Positions 24,122 to 32,356 of a stretch of 38,460 nt of DNA are shown in pieces. The notes under the pieces were generated by a model that saw only the letters and a list, made by a program, of their open reading frames with translations, was not told where the DNA came from and did no database searches. How positions within the stretch are numbered: position 1 is the stretch's first letter; each line of letters begins with the position of its first letter. The stretch is from Dehalococcoidia bacterium (GTDB lineage: Bacteria; Chloroflexota; Dehalococcoidia; UBA3495), in assembly GCA_002730485.1 (NCBI GenBank), contig PCAH01000033.1:1-38460 (forward strand), written 5' to 3'. The position numbers and the translations under genes are program-made.

Positions 24122-25135
24122 ATGAAGATTCGGAGCCGATTTGTAAGCCGTTCTCTGGGCCGAAAAGCCTGGGGAACGGCTTTTTTTTTCGTCATGTTGT
24201 TGCTGATGGCCTGTGGGGCCGGAACGACAGACATCGATGGCTCTAGCACCGTTTTTCCGATCACCGAGGCCATGGTGGAGGATTGGGGCGATTCCATTGG
24301 CGGATCGGCCAGATTGGTAATCGGCATATCAGGCACGGGTGGCGGGTTCAAGAAGTTTTGCGCCGGAGACATCGATATCAATAATGCCTCCCGGCCGATA
24401 AAGGCCAGTGAGGTAGAGAAGTGCGCTGAAGGCGGGGTCGAGTTCGTAGAACTTCCCGTAGCCATAGATGGGCTGACCGTGGCTGTGAACCTGGACAACG
24501 ATTTTGCCAAGTGTGTGACCGTGGATGAACTGCATACCATGTGGTCGCCTGAATCAGAGGGCAAGATTAGCCGCTGGAACCAAGTACGCCCGGAATGGCC
24601 CGACGAGAAACTCCAGCTTTACGGTCCTGGCGTGGACTCCGGAACCTTCGATTACTTCACTGAGACTGTGAACCATGAAGCCCAGGCTTCTAGGGGTGAT
24701 TTCACCTCCAGTGAACGGGATAATGTCCTGGTCCGCGGTATTGCCGGAGACAAGGGCAGCTTGGGTTATTTCGGCTATTCATACTTTGTGGAGAATAAAG
24801 ACATACTCAAGATGATTGCCGTCGACGGCGGAGACGGGTGTATCTACCCGACCGATGAGACGATCAATGACGGCTCCTATGCGCCTTTGTCCCGACCACT
24901 GTTCATCTATGTGAGTAAGAAATCCTGGGAACAGCAAGACGTGAAGGATTTTGTCAGCTATTACACCAGCTACGAGCGGGCCGAACTGCTGAAAGAACTG
25001 GGGTTTGTGCCTTTTCAAGAAAAGGTGCATGACCTGGTGACTGACCGGTTCCAACGGGGCCTGACCGGTTCGATCTTCGGAGGAGAGAATCCTCAGAAGG
25101 GTACTGTGGAAGAGATACTCTTTGATAACCAATAG
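24122..25135 (+). CDS. pstS: Phosphate ABC transporter substrate-binding lipoprotein
   Basis: A 337-aa PstS. The N-terminus has Arg-rich residues, a hydrophobic helix and the lipobox LMAC with C31, so it is a lipid-anchored periplasmic or extracellular protein. DGSSTVFPITEAM is the phosphate-binding segment, VIGISGTGGGFKKF the second, and LYGPGVDSGTFDYFTE the third. No ribosome-binding site is visible upstream of the ATG, in line with the very short leader. First gene of a pstSCAB-phoU operon. Confidence 0.95.
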   Translation: MKIRSRFVSRSLGRKAWGTAFFFVMLLLMACGAGTTDIDGSSTVFPITEAMVEDWGDSIGGSARLVIGISGTGGGFKKFCAGDIDINNASRPIKASEVEKCAEGGVEFVELPVAIDGLTVAVNLDNDFAKCVTVDELHTMWSPESEGKISRWNQVRPEWPDEKLQLYGPGVDSGTFDYFTETVNHEAQASRGDFTSSERDNVLVRGIAGDKGSLGYFGYSYFVENKDILKMIAVDGGDGCIYPTDETINDGSYAPLSRPLFIYVSKKSWEQQDVKDFVSYYTSYERAELLKELGFVPFQEKVHDLVTDRFQRGLTGSIFGGENPQKGTVEEILFDNQ

Positions 25136-25158
25136 GGGATGTCCGTATCTAATGAGAA

Positions 25159-26103
25159 GTGAGACTAGGTTTGGCTAGAAACCCGGTTGGCCCTCCGTTG
25201 GGCCAGGGCTCACGTGCGGCTTGGAAGCGCATGGTCACAGAACGTGCCATCGCGCTGATGCTTTTCTTTTCCACATTCTTGTCGGTCCTCATTACCGTCG
25301 GAATCGTGGCGGTGTTGCTTGCTGAGGCGATCACCTTCTTTGCTGACGTATCGGTCTTCGAGTTCCTAACCGGCACCCGCTGGACACCGCTCTTTTCATC
25401 GAAACAATTCGGCGTATTGGCATTGGTGGCGGGCACCACCTTGACGGCCGTTATGGCCATGGTGGTGGCCTTGCCGTTGGGGCTGCTCAGCGCCATCTAT
25501 CTCAGCGAATATGCCCCCAACTCCGTGCGGAAAGTGGTGAAACCCATCCTGGAAGTCCTGGCCGGAATACCTACCGTGGTCTACGGGTATTTTGCGCTGT
25601 TGTTTGTGACTCCTATCCTGCGGTCGATCTCTGGAGACATCTCGGTCTTCAACGCCATGAGCGCCTCAATCGTCATGGGCATAATGATTCTGCCCATGGT
25701 CTCCAGCCTCAGCGAAGATGCCATGCGGTCTGTGCCCAGAAACCTGCGGGAGGGCGCCTACGCTCTGGGATCAACCAAGTTGGAAGTCTCCACGTTGGTG
25801 GTGGTTCCGGCTGCTTTGTCCGGAATCGTTGCGGCATTTATCTTGGCGGTCTCCCGGGCCATCGGTGAGACCATGATCGTGACCATCGCCGCCGGACAGA
25901 ACCCGACATTCACGCTAAACCCGTTTGTTCCCATCGAGACCATGACCGCCTATATAGTGCAGGTCAGCCAGGGCGATGCGCCGGCCGGGTCCATAGAGTT
26001 CAAGACCGTCTTCGCTGTGGCCCTGCTGCTATTCACCATAACCCTCTTGATGAACCTGTTGAGCCAGTTCGTGGTCAGCCGGTTCCGGGAGGAGTACGAG
26101 TAA
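25159..26103 (+). CDS. pstC: Phosphate ABC transporter permease
   Basis: A 314-aa membrane protein with six predicted TM helices and the PstC-type ABC permease core ([32 protein letters not shown], and the cytoplasmic EAA-like loop around [14 protein letters not shown]). GTG 25159 is used here; TTG 25171 is an alternative. Its stop overlaps the pstA start (TAATG), indicating translational coupling. Confidence 0.93.
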   Translation: MRLGLARNPVGPPLGQGSRAAWKRMVTERAIALMLFFSTFLSVLITVGIVAVLLAEAITFFADVSVFEFLTGTRWTPLFSSKQFGVLALVAGTTLTAVMAMVVALPLGLLSAIYLSEYAPNSVRKVVKPILEVLAGIPTVVYGYFALLFVTPILRSISGDISVFNAMSASIVMGIMILPMVSSLSEDAMRSVPRNLREGAYALGSTKLEVSTLVVVPAALSGIVAAFILAVSRAIGETMIVTIAAGQNPTFTLNPFVPIETMTAYIVQVSQGDAPAGSIEFKTVFAVALLLFTITLLMNLLSQFVVSRFREEYE

Positions 26104-26987
26104 TGGCCGTGATCTCCCAGACAGAATTCCAGAGGAGAAGGTCTCGCCGCAAATGGATGGGCCGCGCTTTTTACGGACTGTGTGTACTATCGGTGTTGAT
26201 TGCGCTGGGCATGTTGGCCGTGTTGTTGGCCTATCTGTTTATCCAAGGCATCACCGGCATCAGTTGGAGTTTCCTGACCAGCTTTGCCTCCAGGCACCCG
26301 GATCAAGCGGGAATTAAGGCGGCTATCCTGGGCAGTATCTACGTGGTGATGGTGGCGGGATCGGTCTCGTTTGTGCTGGGTGTTGCCTCGGCGATCTACT
26401 TGGAGGAGTATGCCGCACGGAGCAAATTTGCCCGGATAGCCAAGATAAATATCGCCAACCTGGCTGGTGTGCCATCCATCGTCTACGGAATCCTGGGGTT
26501 GCAGATATTTGTTCACAGTCTTCACTTGGGCAAGAGCATCCTGGCCGGTGGATTCACTTTGGCCCTGCTGGTGCTGCCGATAGTGATCGTGGCCTCGGGT
26601 GAAGCGGTGCGGGCGGTTCCTCCGTCACTTAGGGAAGCAGCCTACGGTCTGGGAGCCACCCGGTGGCAGGTCATCTGGCACATGGTGATCCCCCAGGCGT
26701 TCCCAGGTATCTTGACCGGGGTGATCCTGGCGGTCAGCCGGGCCATCGGCGAGACTGCGCCTCTGATTGCGATGGGCGCTCTGACATTTGTGCCCTTCAC
26801 GCCGGACAGCCCGCTTAGCCGGTTTACGGTGCTGCCCATCCAGATCTTCAACTGGACATCACGCCCACAGGAAGGATTCCCGGAGGCGGCGGCGGCCGGT
26901 ATAATCGTGTTGCTGGTTATTCTCCTGGTGATGAACGCGGGTGCGGTGATACTGCGCAATAAATTCCAGAATAAATGGGAAGGTTGA
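26103..26987 (+). CDS. pstA: Phosphate ABC transporter permease
   Basis: A 294-aa membrane protein, six TM helices, with LEEYAARSKFARIAKINIAN, GVPSIVYGILGLQIF and the EAA-like LREAAYGLGATRWQV loop that contacts PstB. It pairs with PstC to form the phosphate channel. The start overlaps the pstC stop by one base. Confidence 0.95.
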   Translation: MAVISQTEFQRRRSRRKWMGRAFYGLCVLSVLIALGMLAVLLAYLFIQGITGISWSFLTSFASRHPDQAGIKAAILGSIYVVMVAGSVSFVLGVASAIYLEEYAARSKFARIAKINIANLAGVPSIVYGILGLQIFVHSLHLGKSILAGGFTLALLVLPIVIVASGEAVRAVPPSLREAAYGLGATRWQVIWHMVIPQAFPGILTGVILAVSRAIGETAPLIAMGALTFVPFTPDSPLSRFTVLPIQIFNWTSRPQEGFPEAAAAGIIVLLVILLVMNAGAVILRNKFQNKWEG

Positions 26988-27041
26988 TCGGATTGCTAGG
27001 CCGATTCCTATAGCTCACTTGCAGAGGGGATAGAAGATATA

Positions 27042-27815
27042 TTGCAAGACCAGGATCCAATCCTTCAGAGTCGCGGCCTGAGCGTCTTTTACGACACCAA
27101 AAAGGTTGTAACAGACGTCAATTTGGACGTGGCGCGGAACCGAATAACGGCGATCATCGGGCCGTCTGGTTGCGGCAAGAGCACCCTGCTCCGCTGCTTC
27201 AACCGCATGAACGACCTGATACCTTCGGCCAGGGTTGAAGGTCAGGTGATGTTTGACGGCCTGGACCTTTACGGCCGGGGAGTCGATCCCACCGAGATAC
27301 GCTACCTGATCGGCATGGTGTTTCAGCGGCCCAACCCATTTCCCAAGTCCATCTACGACAATGTCGCCTTTGGCCCCCGCATCAACGGTTTCCAGGGTGA
27401 CATGGATGAGATCGTAGAGCGGTCACTGGTTCGGGCGGCCCTCTGGGATGAGGTCAAGGACCGGCTGAAGACCAGCGCCTTGGCCCTCTCCGGTGGCCAA
27501 CAGCAGCGACTCTGCATCGCACGGGCGCTGGCGGTCGAACCAAAGGTCATCCTGATGGATGAGCCGTGTTCAGCCCTCGACCCCATAGCGACCCTGGCCA
27601 TTGAAGAGTTGATGCGGGAATTGTCCGAGGATTATTCCATAATCATCGTGACCCACAACATGCAGCAGGCGGCCCGTGTCTCCCACTACACGGCCTTCTT
27701 GATGGTGGAAGAGGCAAGGGTTGGTTTCATGGTGGAGTTCGGCGAGAGCCGTCAGATATTCACCAACCCTGAGGATGAACGGACTGAGGCCTATATAACC
27801 GGAAGGTTTGGCTAG
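27042..27815 (+). CDS. pstB: Phosphate ABC transporter ATP-binding protein
   Basis: A 257-aa ATPase. Walker [10 protein letters not shown] (40-48), Q-loop [15 protein letters not shown] (typical for PstB), signature [15 protein letters not shown], Walker [14 protein letters not shown] and the H-loop [10 protein letters not shown] are all present. Start is TTG at 27042; no ATG fits before the first conserved strand. Confidence 0.95.
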   Translation: MQDQDPILQSRGLSVFYDTKKVVTDVNLDVARNRITAIIGPSGCGKSTLLRCFNRMNDLIPSARVEGQVMFDGLDLYGRGVDPTEIRYLIGMVFQRPNPFPKSIYDNVAFGPRINGFQGDMDEIVERSLVRAALWDEVKDRLKTSALALSGGQQQRLCIARALAVEPKVILMDEPCSALDPIATLAIEELMRELSEDYSIIIVTHNMQQAARVSHYTAFLMVEEARVGFMVEFGESRQIFTNPEDERTEAYITGRFG

Positions 27816-27829
27816 GCAAGAGGTGCGAG

Positions 27830-27901
27830 ATGGTTAGAGCGGATTTCGCCTGCAAGCCGGTGGTACTCCAATCTGGCTGGCAAGGAGGGCTAGGTGGTTA
27901 G
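27830..27901 (+). CDS. Mini-ORF 1 upstream of phoU (23 aa)
   Basis: ATG at 27830 starts a 23-residue peptide beginning MVRADFACKP, with the same first six residues as PhoU. It ends with GGT GGT TAG, and the next GTG start lies within its last codons. AAGAGGTG lies upstream of the ATG. It may be a duplicated, out-of-frame phoU beginning or a leader peptide. Confidence 0.35.
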   Translation: MVRADFACKPVVLQSGWQGGLGG

Positions 27902-27959
27902 AGCTGATTTCGCCTGCAAGCCGGTGGTACTCCAGTCTGGCTGGCAAGGAGGGCTAGGT
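27832..27959 (+). repeat. Two tandem 64-bp repeats before phoU
   Basis: Units 27832-27895 and 27896-27959 differ at only two or three positions. A third, partial match continues over the first 19 nt of phoU (27958-27976). Each unit holds the phoU start region, a body and a strong AAGGAGG site placed for the next GTG. Confidence 0.9.
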
Positions 27960-27965
27960 GGTTAG
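27894..27965 (+). CDS. Mini-ORF 2 upstream of phoU (23 aa)
   Basis: GTG at 27894, inside the end of mini-ORF 1, begins a 23-residue peptide identical to that of mini-ORF 1. Its TAG (27963-27965) overlaps the phoU start GTG at 27958. AAGGAGG lies about 8 nt before this GTG. The arrangement would couple translation stepwise into phoU. Confidence 0.35.
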   Translation: MVRADFACKPVVLQSGWQGGLGG

Positions 27966-28626
27966 AGCTGATTTCGATCGAAGTCTTGAAGAGCTACAGG
28001 CCGAGTTGGTCGATTTGGGCGAGTTGGTTGAAAAGGCCATCATCAAGTCCATGGAAGCCCTGGAAAAGCGCGACCTGGCCGTTGCCTACGAGGTTGTTGC
28101 CGAGGATGACCAGATCGATGAGAAGCGCTTTGAATTGGAAGAGAAGTGCATCAACCTCATCGCTACCCAGCAGCCCCTGGCCATCGATCTCAGGACACTC
28201 TTGTCCGTATTACATATCGCCGTTGAACTGGAGCGGATGGGAGATTACGCCGAGGGAATCGGCAAGATCTGCATGATCATCGGCGATGACGTGCCGATGG
28301 AAACCCCTCCCCAACTCCCACTGATGGCCAAAGCGGGTACGGTCATGTTACGCCGGAGCCTGCAGTCGTTGGTGGATCGAGATACAGACCTGGCCAACGA
28401 CGTTTGGGATTCGGACGATGAAGTGGATACCCTCTACGATGATGTTTGTCACCAGATATTCCTGGACATGGGAGAGCATCCCAAGACCATTGAGGCGTCC
28501 ACTCATTTCCTGTGGGTGGCCCACGACCTTGAACGGATTGCCGACCGGGCAACCAATATCGCTGAAAGGGTGATATTCATGGTCACCGGGCGCATCGGAC
28601 GTTACGAACCGCTCAAGAATGATTAA
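27958..28626 (+). CDS. phoU: Phosphate signalling/transport regulator PhoU
   Basis: A 222-aa all-helical protein with the two PhoU repeats: the first has LVEKAIIKSMEALEKRDLAVAYEVVAEDDQID, the second NDVWDSDDEVDTLYDDVCHQIF, each with the acidic E/DxxxD metal-binding motif. Also typical is LDLRTLL-like AIDLRTLLSVLHIAVELERMGDYAEGI. It links PstB to phosphate-responsive control. Start is GTG at 27958, 8 nt after AAGGAGG; its beginning has been duplicated upstream. Confidence 0.95.
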   Translation: MVRADFDRSLEELQAELVDLGELVEKAIIKSMEALEKRDLAVAYEVVAEDDQIDEKRFELEEKCINLIATQQPLAIDLRTLLSVLHIAVELERMGDYAEGIGKICMIIGDDVPMETPPQLPLMAKAGTVMLRRSLQSLVDRDTDLANDVWDSDDEVDTLYDDVCHQIFLDMGEHPKTIEASTHFLWVAHDLERIADRATNIAERVIFMVTGRIGRYEPLKND

Positions 28627-28650
28627 GAGTTAATCAAATTATGTCCGGTG

Positions 28651-28731
28651 CTCACGCCTGGCTAGGCTCGATGGGTCGCTTACCTTTTGTAGTTGTTTTT
28701 TGAGCCAATATGAGTCACAATTAGGCGTGAG
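28651..28731 (+). ncRNA. Nested-stem intergenic structure after phoU (candidate)
   Basis: Outer stem CTCACGCCT / AGGCGTGAG (28651-28659 and 28723-28731) and inner stem GGCTC / GAGCC (28665-28669 and 28702-28706) nest correctly. It lies between phoU and the small membrane gene. No T-run follows the outer stem. It may be a structured RNA or an unusual terminator; evidence is pairing only. Confidence 0.3.
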
Positions 28732-28838
28732 TATACGTGTTGTGTGGTGGTTGACGGTGCTTGGAACCGGGGCATCCGGCAGCGGATTCCGGTTCATTAA
28801 AGCGACCATGGAATCTGAGACTACGGCACCTATCATTT

Positions 28839-29249
28839 ATGCAAGATAAGTACCAAAAAGAGATTGAAGAGATTCTCAAGAATGCTGGCGAGTCTGCGCC
28901 TGAAGAATCTCGATCCGTAGCAGAAAAACCTCTGGAAGACCGGCCAAGGGCAGCGCGCAGAGCTGCTGAGGCTGAGAAACCGGCACCCTCTTATAACCCC
29001 AGCAGTGGGCGTTGGCCTGCCATAACCCCAGGGAAGATCCTATTGACCGGCTTGGTGGTGTTCGTTGTGACCGCCTTGCTGCAGATTTGGGTTTTGATCT
29101 GGGTGGGGCTAGCTCTGTTGGTGGTCGGTTATCTGCTCTTTTTCATCACACCCAGAAACATATCCATGGAAAAAAGGTGGCGCGGGGAATCTATTGGAGA
29201 TGACGCCGAGTCTCCCTGGGACCGGTTTAAACGCTGGATTAAAAGCTAA
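28839..29249 (+). CDS. Hypothetical membrane protein, 136 aa
   Basis: I place the start at ATG 28839 (MQDKYQKEIEEILKNAGE); a longer reading from TTG 28761 adds residues without a clear pattern. The protein has an acidic, charged N-terminal region (1-60), then two close TM helices (about 67-86 and 89-106) and a basic C-terminal tail ending WDRFKRWIKS. No family recognised. It may be a small membrane-associated adaptor. It ends before a terminator shared with hemD. Confidence 0.75.
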   Translation: MQDKYQKEIEEILKNAGESAPEESRSVAEKPLEDRPRAARRAAEAEKPAPSYNPSSGRWPAITPGKILLTGLVVFVVTALLQIWVLIWVGLALLVVGYLLFFITPRNISMEKRWRGESIGDDAESPWDRFKRWIKS

Positions 29250-29272
29250 ACCCCTCTCTCAGATTGTGAAAT

Positions 29273-29293
29273 AAAATCGGGACGCCCGTTTTT
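29273..29293. terminator. Bidirectional intrinsic terminator (weak stem)
   Basis: AAAA-t-CGGG-acg-CCCG-TTTTT (29273-29293) forms a short GC stem with A and T runs on the two sides. It lies between convergent genes ending at 29249 (+) and 29312 (-). Confidence 0.6.
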
Positions 29294-29311
29294 ATAGGTC
29301 GGCAACTGAAT

Positions 29312-30145
29312 TTAGTTGGGGTTGAGGCGTTCCGCCATTGCCAGTATGAGATTGCCCATATGGGGGTGATCCGGCTCAACATCCACTCTGAACCCAGCCT
29401 CAAGCATCCGCTCAGTGCAGACTGGCCCCACCGAAGCAACCACTCCAGGCCCTTCAGCCAAGATTCTTTTGAGTGACTCTTCCTTGCCCGCCTGCTTGGC
29501 TATCGACAGCAGGTTGCCTATCTGAATCTGGCTGGTGAACGCCAATGCATCAATCTTGCCGTCTGCCAGGGCGTCTATCAGGGCCAATACGGGAGAGACA
29601 TCCTCGGGCAATCCCCAGGTGTAGAGAGAGATTTCACGGACTGTGGCGCCGCGAGCTTCCAGGGCTTGGGTCAGCTTTTTGTTGGGTCCACCGTAAGCCT
29701 GCACCGCCACGTTCTTACCTGACAGATCCAGCCCCTCGATGGCCGTTAGCAGGTCGGCTGAAGTGAAGGGCTCGGGCGGCATGTGGTCGATGTGGACTTT
29801 ATAGCGGCGCAGTATGGCCGCAGGTTTGGGGCTGCGGGCGATGACGGTCGCGGAGGTTAGCGCATCCAGTAACTCAGCCTCACGGCCTTGGGACGCGGCG
29901 CTATCGAAGAGGGCTTTGCTGCCCACGCCGGTCTGGAATACCATCACCTCCACCGTGCCGGAGCAGATGTCATCCACCAGTCGTATCACCTCGGCAGTGT
30001 CGCCGAGGTGTATCTCCTGGAGCACCGGAGCGGGGTAGGGCACCCCTCCATGACGTTCAATCAAGGCCCCCATCTCAGAGAGCATGCGGGCCTCGACGTA
30101 AGCGATTGTCTTTCCTGCAAGAGCAGATGGACTTGAAGCTGCCAA
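29312..30145 (-). CDS. hemD: Uroporphyrinogen-III synthase
   Basis: A 277-aa HemD, which closes hydroxymethylbilane to uroporphyrinogen III, the precursor of haem, sirohaem and cobalamin. Two-lobe pattern: AGKTIAYVEARMLSEMGALIERHGG at the start (read in parts), TGVGSKALFD, then NVAVQAYGGPNKKLTQALEARGATV and DALAFTSQIQIGNLL, typical of the fold. Start is TTG at 30145, in the same frame as the upstream reductase and 12 nt after its TAG, with no clear ribosome-binding site, so translation probably depends on coupling. Its pairing with a sirohaem enzyme makes sense. Confidence 0.9.
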   Translation of the reverse strand: MAASSPSALAGKTIAYVEARMLSEMGALIERHGGVPYPAPVLQEIHLGDTAEVIRLVDDICSGTVEVMVFQTGVGSKALFDSAASQGREAELLDALTSATVIARSPKPAAILRRYKVHIDHMPPEPFTSADLLTAIEGLDLSGKNVAVQAYGGPNKKLTQALEARGATVREISLYTWGLPEDVSPVLALIDALADGKIDALAFTSQIQIGNLLSIAKQAGKEESLKRILAEGPGVVASVGPVCTERMLEAGFRVDVEPDHPHMGNLILAMAERLNPN

Positions 30146-30157
30146 ATCAGTGATGCT

Positions 30158-32002
30158 CTATACGGAGCACTCGCCCTCGCCCCGTTCCAGCTTGTATATG
30201 TTGGTACGTTCCCAGTCCACGTAGAGATCAGAAGCGGGGGTGGCATCGGCTAGAGCTTGCTCCGCGTTCTGGGCGACTTCCGTCACCTCTTCCAGACCGA
30301 CACGGTCCAAGAATTGGTTGAACTTCTCGCCGTCAGAGCGGTTGTCCTTGTAATAAGTGACGACCTGCTTCAACACGCCAGGGACGGACTTGGCCGGAAT
30401 CTTGATTCGGGGAATCCGAGTTCCAATCCTGGAGTCCTGGACGTTGACGTCACCGTAGTTTCCGCCGAGGAACATCTCGTAGGCGGGGACCTGCTCACCG
30501 TCGGGACCCTTGGTGGCGGCGCCGTGGAAGCCGATGTTGGCGATGTGGTGGAGGCCACAACCGTTGGGGCAGCCACTCATCTTGATGCGAATGTCATTGA
30601 CGCCCTCGTCCTCTGTCAGGCCGTTCCAGCTTTGAATCTCTTGTTTAAGAGCCCCAGCCAGACCCATCGATGAGGTGATGCCCAGCTTGCAGCTATCTGT
30701 GCCAGGGCATGAGACCACGTTGCTGATGGAATTGGCGTCGGCTTCTGCCAGACCAGTCTTGGTCAGTTCGTCGAACACTTCGTGTAGTAGATGCTCTGGG
30801 ATGAACCGCAGGAGCAGGTTTTGTTCCTGACTGACCCGCGCCCGGCCACTGGTGTACTTGCCCATGATGGTGGCCAGGGAGTGGAACTGGGAAGCGGTGA
30901 TGTTGCCGCGGTCCGGCTTGATGTGAACAACGAAGTAGCCGTCTTGTTTCTGCGCTTCCACGTTGGTCTCACGCCACTTTGCATAGTCTACGCCGTGGTC
31001 GTGACCGTTGGCGGCGTTGGGAGACAATGCAGGAGGGTTCTCCTTTAATATCTCTTCAACGTCCATGTATGGTGTCGGGTCGATGGGGCCGATCTTTTCC
31101 AGTTCGGCTTCGACCATGGTCTTGAACTCATCTAGTCCAATCCGGTCTACCAGGACCTTCAAGCGGGCCATCATGCGGTTCTTGCGAAGCATGTCGGCTT
31201 TGTTGAAGACGGTGAATAAGGCCAGGGCCAACCGGAGGATGTCTTCCTCAGGTAGGAATTCGTACAGGGGCTTGGCCAACCGGGGCATGATGGACGTACC
31301 ACCAGCGACGAAGACCTTGAAGCCACGCTTCTCCACACCGTCTACCACCTTGATCTGGGAGACATAGGTGAGGTCTTGGATGGCGGCGGCGACATGGTCA
31401 TGGTCGTCGCAGCCGGTAAAGGCGCTCTTGAACTTGCGGGGGAATGCCTGGGTAATCGGGTGTCGCACCGCAAACCTGACGAATGCCGCCAGGTAAGGGG
31501 TGGGGTCAAAAACCTCGGAGGTGCAGACACCGGACATAGGTGATCCCACAACGTTACGCACCACGTTTCCGCAGGCTTCGCGGGTGCTCATTCCGGCCGC
31601 GCCGAGCAGTCTTAGTGCGTCGGGGCACTGATCCAGTGGTATATGGTGGAATTGGAAGTTCTCTCTGGTGGTGATGTGTCCCTTGCCCAGAGGAGCGTAC
31701 TTCTCAGTGAACACGCCCAGAGCTTCCATGGCTTCGGTACTGATGATACCGCCTGGAAGTTTGATGCGGATCATCTGTACATCGGCCTGACGTTGGCCGT
31801 AGACACCCTGCTTCAAACGGAAGGGTGTGAACTCCGTATTTTCCAGTTCGCCCGCCACAAACTTCGCCGACTCCTCCTCCAACCGCACAATCTCGTCGTC
31901 CATGAAGGGAATGATGCTTTGAGACTTCTTGGCTAGTTCCAAGCTCTCACTATAGATGGCTTCCAGGCTTTTTTCTGATCCGGTCGAGGTATTGCTAGTC
32001 AA
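30158..32002 (-). CDS. Sirohaem-dependent nitrite/sulfite reductase
   Basis: A 614-aa ferredoxin-type assimilatory reductase. Two related halves are visible: a nitrite/sulfite reductase ferredoxin-like half domain near YGQRQADVQMIRIKLPGG and another near DGYFVVHIKP. The cluster ligands are CPGTDSC (C432 and C438) and CPNGC (C478 and C482), which hold 4Fe-4S and sirohaem. I start at TTG 32002, which has GGAGG 5 nt upstream; the longer reading to 32050 would translate the terminator T-run as Phe-Phe-Tyr. The cysteine-rich leader upstream favours sulfite as substrate. hemD is directly downstream. Confidence 0.92.
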   Translation of the reverse strand: MTSNTSTGSEKSLEAIYSESLELAKKSQSIIPFMDDEIVRLEEESAKFVAGELENTEFTPFRLKQGVYGQRQADVQMIRIKLPGGIISTEAMEALGVFTEKYAPLGKGHITTRENFQFHHIPLDQCPDALRLLGAAGMSTREACGNVVRNVVGSPMSGVCTSEVFDPTPYLAAFVRFAVRHPITQAFPRKFKSAFTGCDDHDHVAAAIQDLTYVSQIKVVDGVEKRGFKVFVAGGTSIMPRLAKPLYEFLPEEDILRLALALFTVFNKADMLRKNRMMARLKVLVDRIGLDEFKTMVEAELEKIGPIDPTPYMDVEEILKENPPALSPNAANGHDHGVDYAKWRETNVEAQKQDGYFVVHIKPDRGNITASQFHSLATIMGKYTSGRARVSQEQNLLLRFIPEHLLHEVFDELTKTGLAEADANSISNVVSCPGTDSCKLGITSSMGLAGALKQEIQSWNGLTEDEGVNDIRIKMSGCPNGCGLHHIANIGFHGAATKGPDGEQVPAYEMFLGGNYGDVNVQDSRIGTRIPRIKIPAKSVPGVLKQVVTYYKDNRSDGEKFNQFLDRVGLEEVTEVAQNAEQALADATPASDLYVDWERTNIYKLERGEGECSV

Positions 32003-32028
32003 CGTGTCCTCCAAAGTTTTGGGCAAAT

Positions 32029-32063
32029 AAAAAAAACCCACCAATCTCACATGAACTGGCGGG
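32029..32063 (-). terminator. Intrinsic terminator in the reductase leader (candidate attenuator)
   Basis: On the minus strand CCCGCCAGT (32063-32055) pairs with ATTGGTGGG (32045-32037), including two G-U pairs, with a 9-nt loop, and is followed by eight T (32036-32029). It lies between a leader peptide (ending 32107) and the reductase start (32002). Confidence 0.8.
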
Positions 32064-32106
32064 CTCCAAGGGTTCCTAGTCGTGTTATTTGGTTAAACGG
32101 CGCGGA

Positions 32107-32175
32107 TTACCTGATCCCTATGTAACAGATACAGGTACAACAAGAGGCGCAGGGGTTACCGTTCACCTTAAACAT
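32107..32175 (-). CDS. Cysteine-rich leader peptide of the sulfite/nitrite reductase (22 aa)
   Basis: The minus-strand ORF from ATG 32175 (or in-frame GTG 32166) encodes MFKVNGNP followed by CASCCTCICYIGIR; five of its last 14 residues are Cys. The predicted -10 (32184) lies so close that transcription would start about at the ATG, giving a leaderless transcript. An intrinsic terminator follows 44 nt after its stop. The layout matches amino-acid attenuators, and cysteine-responsive leaderless Cys-rich ORFs are known before sulfur-assimilation operons in actinobacteria. Confidence 0.65.
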   Translation of the reverse strand: MFKVNGNPCASCCTCICYIGIR

Positions 32176-32183
32176 TGCATTAG

Positions 32184-32218
32184 AGTCTACTCTCACCAAA
32201 AATGCCTGTCAACAGGCA
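32184..32218 (-). promoter_or_regulatory. Promoter of the reductase leader, with an overlapping palindrome
   Basis: Minus-strand TTGACA (32212-32207), a 17-nt spacer and TAGACT (32189-32184). A palindrome TGCCTGT-ca-ACAGGCA (32203-32218) covers the -35, a candidate operator. Confidence 0.65.
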
Positions 32219-32281
32219 CGCACGAAAAACAGAATTACCCTCAATTGTCATAAATCGGCCGCTGGCCAGCTGGTCATCGTA

Positions 32282-32310
32282 TTCTCATGAAACTTCGATG
32301 CCTGTATAGT
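32282..32310 (+). promoter_or_regulatory. Weak predicted promoter of the FAD oxidoreductase
   Basis: TTCTCA (32282-32287) and TATAGT (32305-32310) with a 17-nt spacer, pointing toward the gene at 32357 and divergent from the reductase leader promoter. Moderate match only. Confidence 0.35.
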
Positions 32311-32356
32311 CATAAAAGTAAGGGTTCCGAACAACGTACCCCAGGGGCATTTGAGA

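Noticed and set aside
27832..27959. Tandem repeats as a protein repeat within phoU
   Set aside because: The 64-bp unit is not a multiple of three and each unit has a stop, so it does not extend PhoU.
14511..30160. Amber (TAG) readthrough or pyrrolysine, suggested by the GIY-YIG TAG and by hemD following the reductase TAG in frame
   Set aside because: TAG is the ordinary stop of several intact genes here (acs, LLM genes), and no second amber-split gene was found. hemD has its own TTG start.
32003..32050. Sixteen-residue N-terminal extension of the reductase
   Set aside because: It would translate the terminator T-run and places the ribosome-binding site GGAGG inside the gene; TTG 32002 fits better.
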